A stretch of 29,216 nt of DNA from assembly GCA_965364515.1 (NCBI GenBank), contig CBDTXZ010000020.1, forward strand, positions 1 through 29,216, in the 5' to 3' direction. This DNA is from JAHEDH01 sp965364515 (GTDB taxonomy: Bacteria > Actinomycetota > Acidimicrobiia > Spongiisociales > ZC4RG35). Both the position numbers and the translations under genes were made by a program. This document shows, one piece after another, positions 29,154-29,216 of this stretch (its first letter is position 1; each line of letters begins with the position of its first letter). The notes beneath the pieces were generated by a model. It had not been told where the DNA came from. It saw nothing but the letters and a program-made list of their open reading frames with translations, and searched no databases.

Positions 29154-29216
29154 ACCCCCGGGCCTGGCTCTGTCGGGTGGTTGTGGTGCGTTTGGCAGCA
29201 TCGGGTGGTTGGTGGC

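Overview
The window is about 29 kb of high-GC bacterial chromosome and looks like ordinary, vertically inherited sequence from an actinomycetote. The order rpsF-ssb-rpsR-rplI followed by dnaB is typical of that phylum. Other pointers are a short-chain cis-prenyltransferase resembling mycobacterial Rv1086, frequent GTG/TTG starts, and many genes whose ATG lies 6-7 nt after a TANNNT hexamer (leaderless transcripts). The style (T/S-rich lipoproteins, haloalkane dehalogenase, argRGH) would fit an uncultured Acidimicrobiia-like lineage, but that placement is inference. I see no IS element, prophage, CRISPR array, tRNA or rRNA.

Layout. 1-6.3 kb: an MBL-fold hydrolase, then two related membrane-anchored Asp-box beta-propeller proteins flanking an inverted ferredoxin-reductase-type flavoprotein; the second propeller gene is preceded by an 8-codon leaderless mini-ORF whose stop overlaps its GTG. 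A 99-codon gene of unknown function follows on the minus strand. 6.4-9.5 kb: argR-argG-argH with a near-palindromic candidate ArgR operator over the argR -10. 9.5-11.8 kb (minus): a CaCA-type antiporter followed by a PAS protein with a degenerate histidine-kinase module. 11.86-15.2 kb: haloalkane dehalogenase, a membrane-anchored endonuclease/exonuclease/phosphatase protein and aminopeptidase P, ending at a long hairpin shared with the convergent hemolysin III gene. 16.2-19.8 kb: a short-chain cis-prenyltransferase, a 50-residue Cys-tailed minus-strand protein overlapping head-on with a lipoprotein gene, a histidine phosphatase and a GerMN-Gmad2 lipoprotein.

19.9-24.0 kb: pyrE, a two-TM protein and nfo in a run of GTGA overlaps, a small lipoprotein, then panB overlapping a DUF192 lipoprotein that appears to start at a non-canonical ATC. 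24.06-25.8 kb: an orphan multi-TM histidine kinase. 25.9-29.1 kb: rpsF-ssb-rpsR-rplI, a 303-bp hairpin-rich gap ending in a canonical intrinsic terminator, and dnaB with a GNRA-loop hairpin after it.

Most genes are housekeeping (arginine, pantothenate and pyrimidine synthesis, DNA repair and replication, ribosome). The unusual content is in expression signals (leaderless starts, mini-ORF, ATC start, an 8-T run just inside pyrE, structured leaders) and in a few divergent proteins (pseudo-histidine kinase, paired propellers, altered prenyltransferase P-loop, Cys-tailed microprotein). I see no complete undescribed defence or mobile system.
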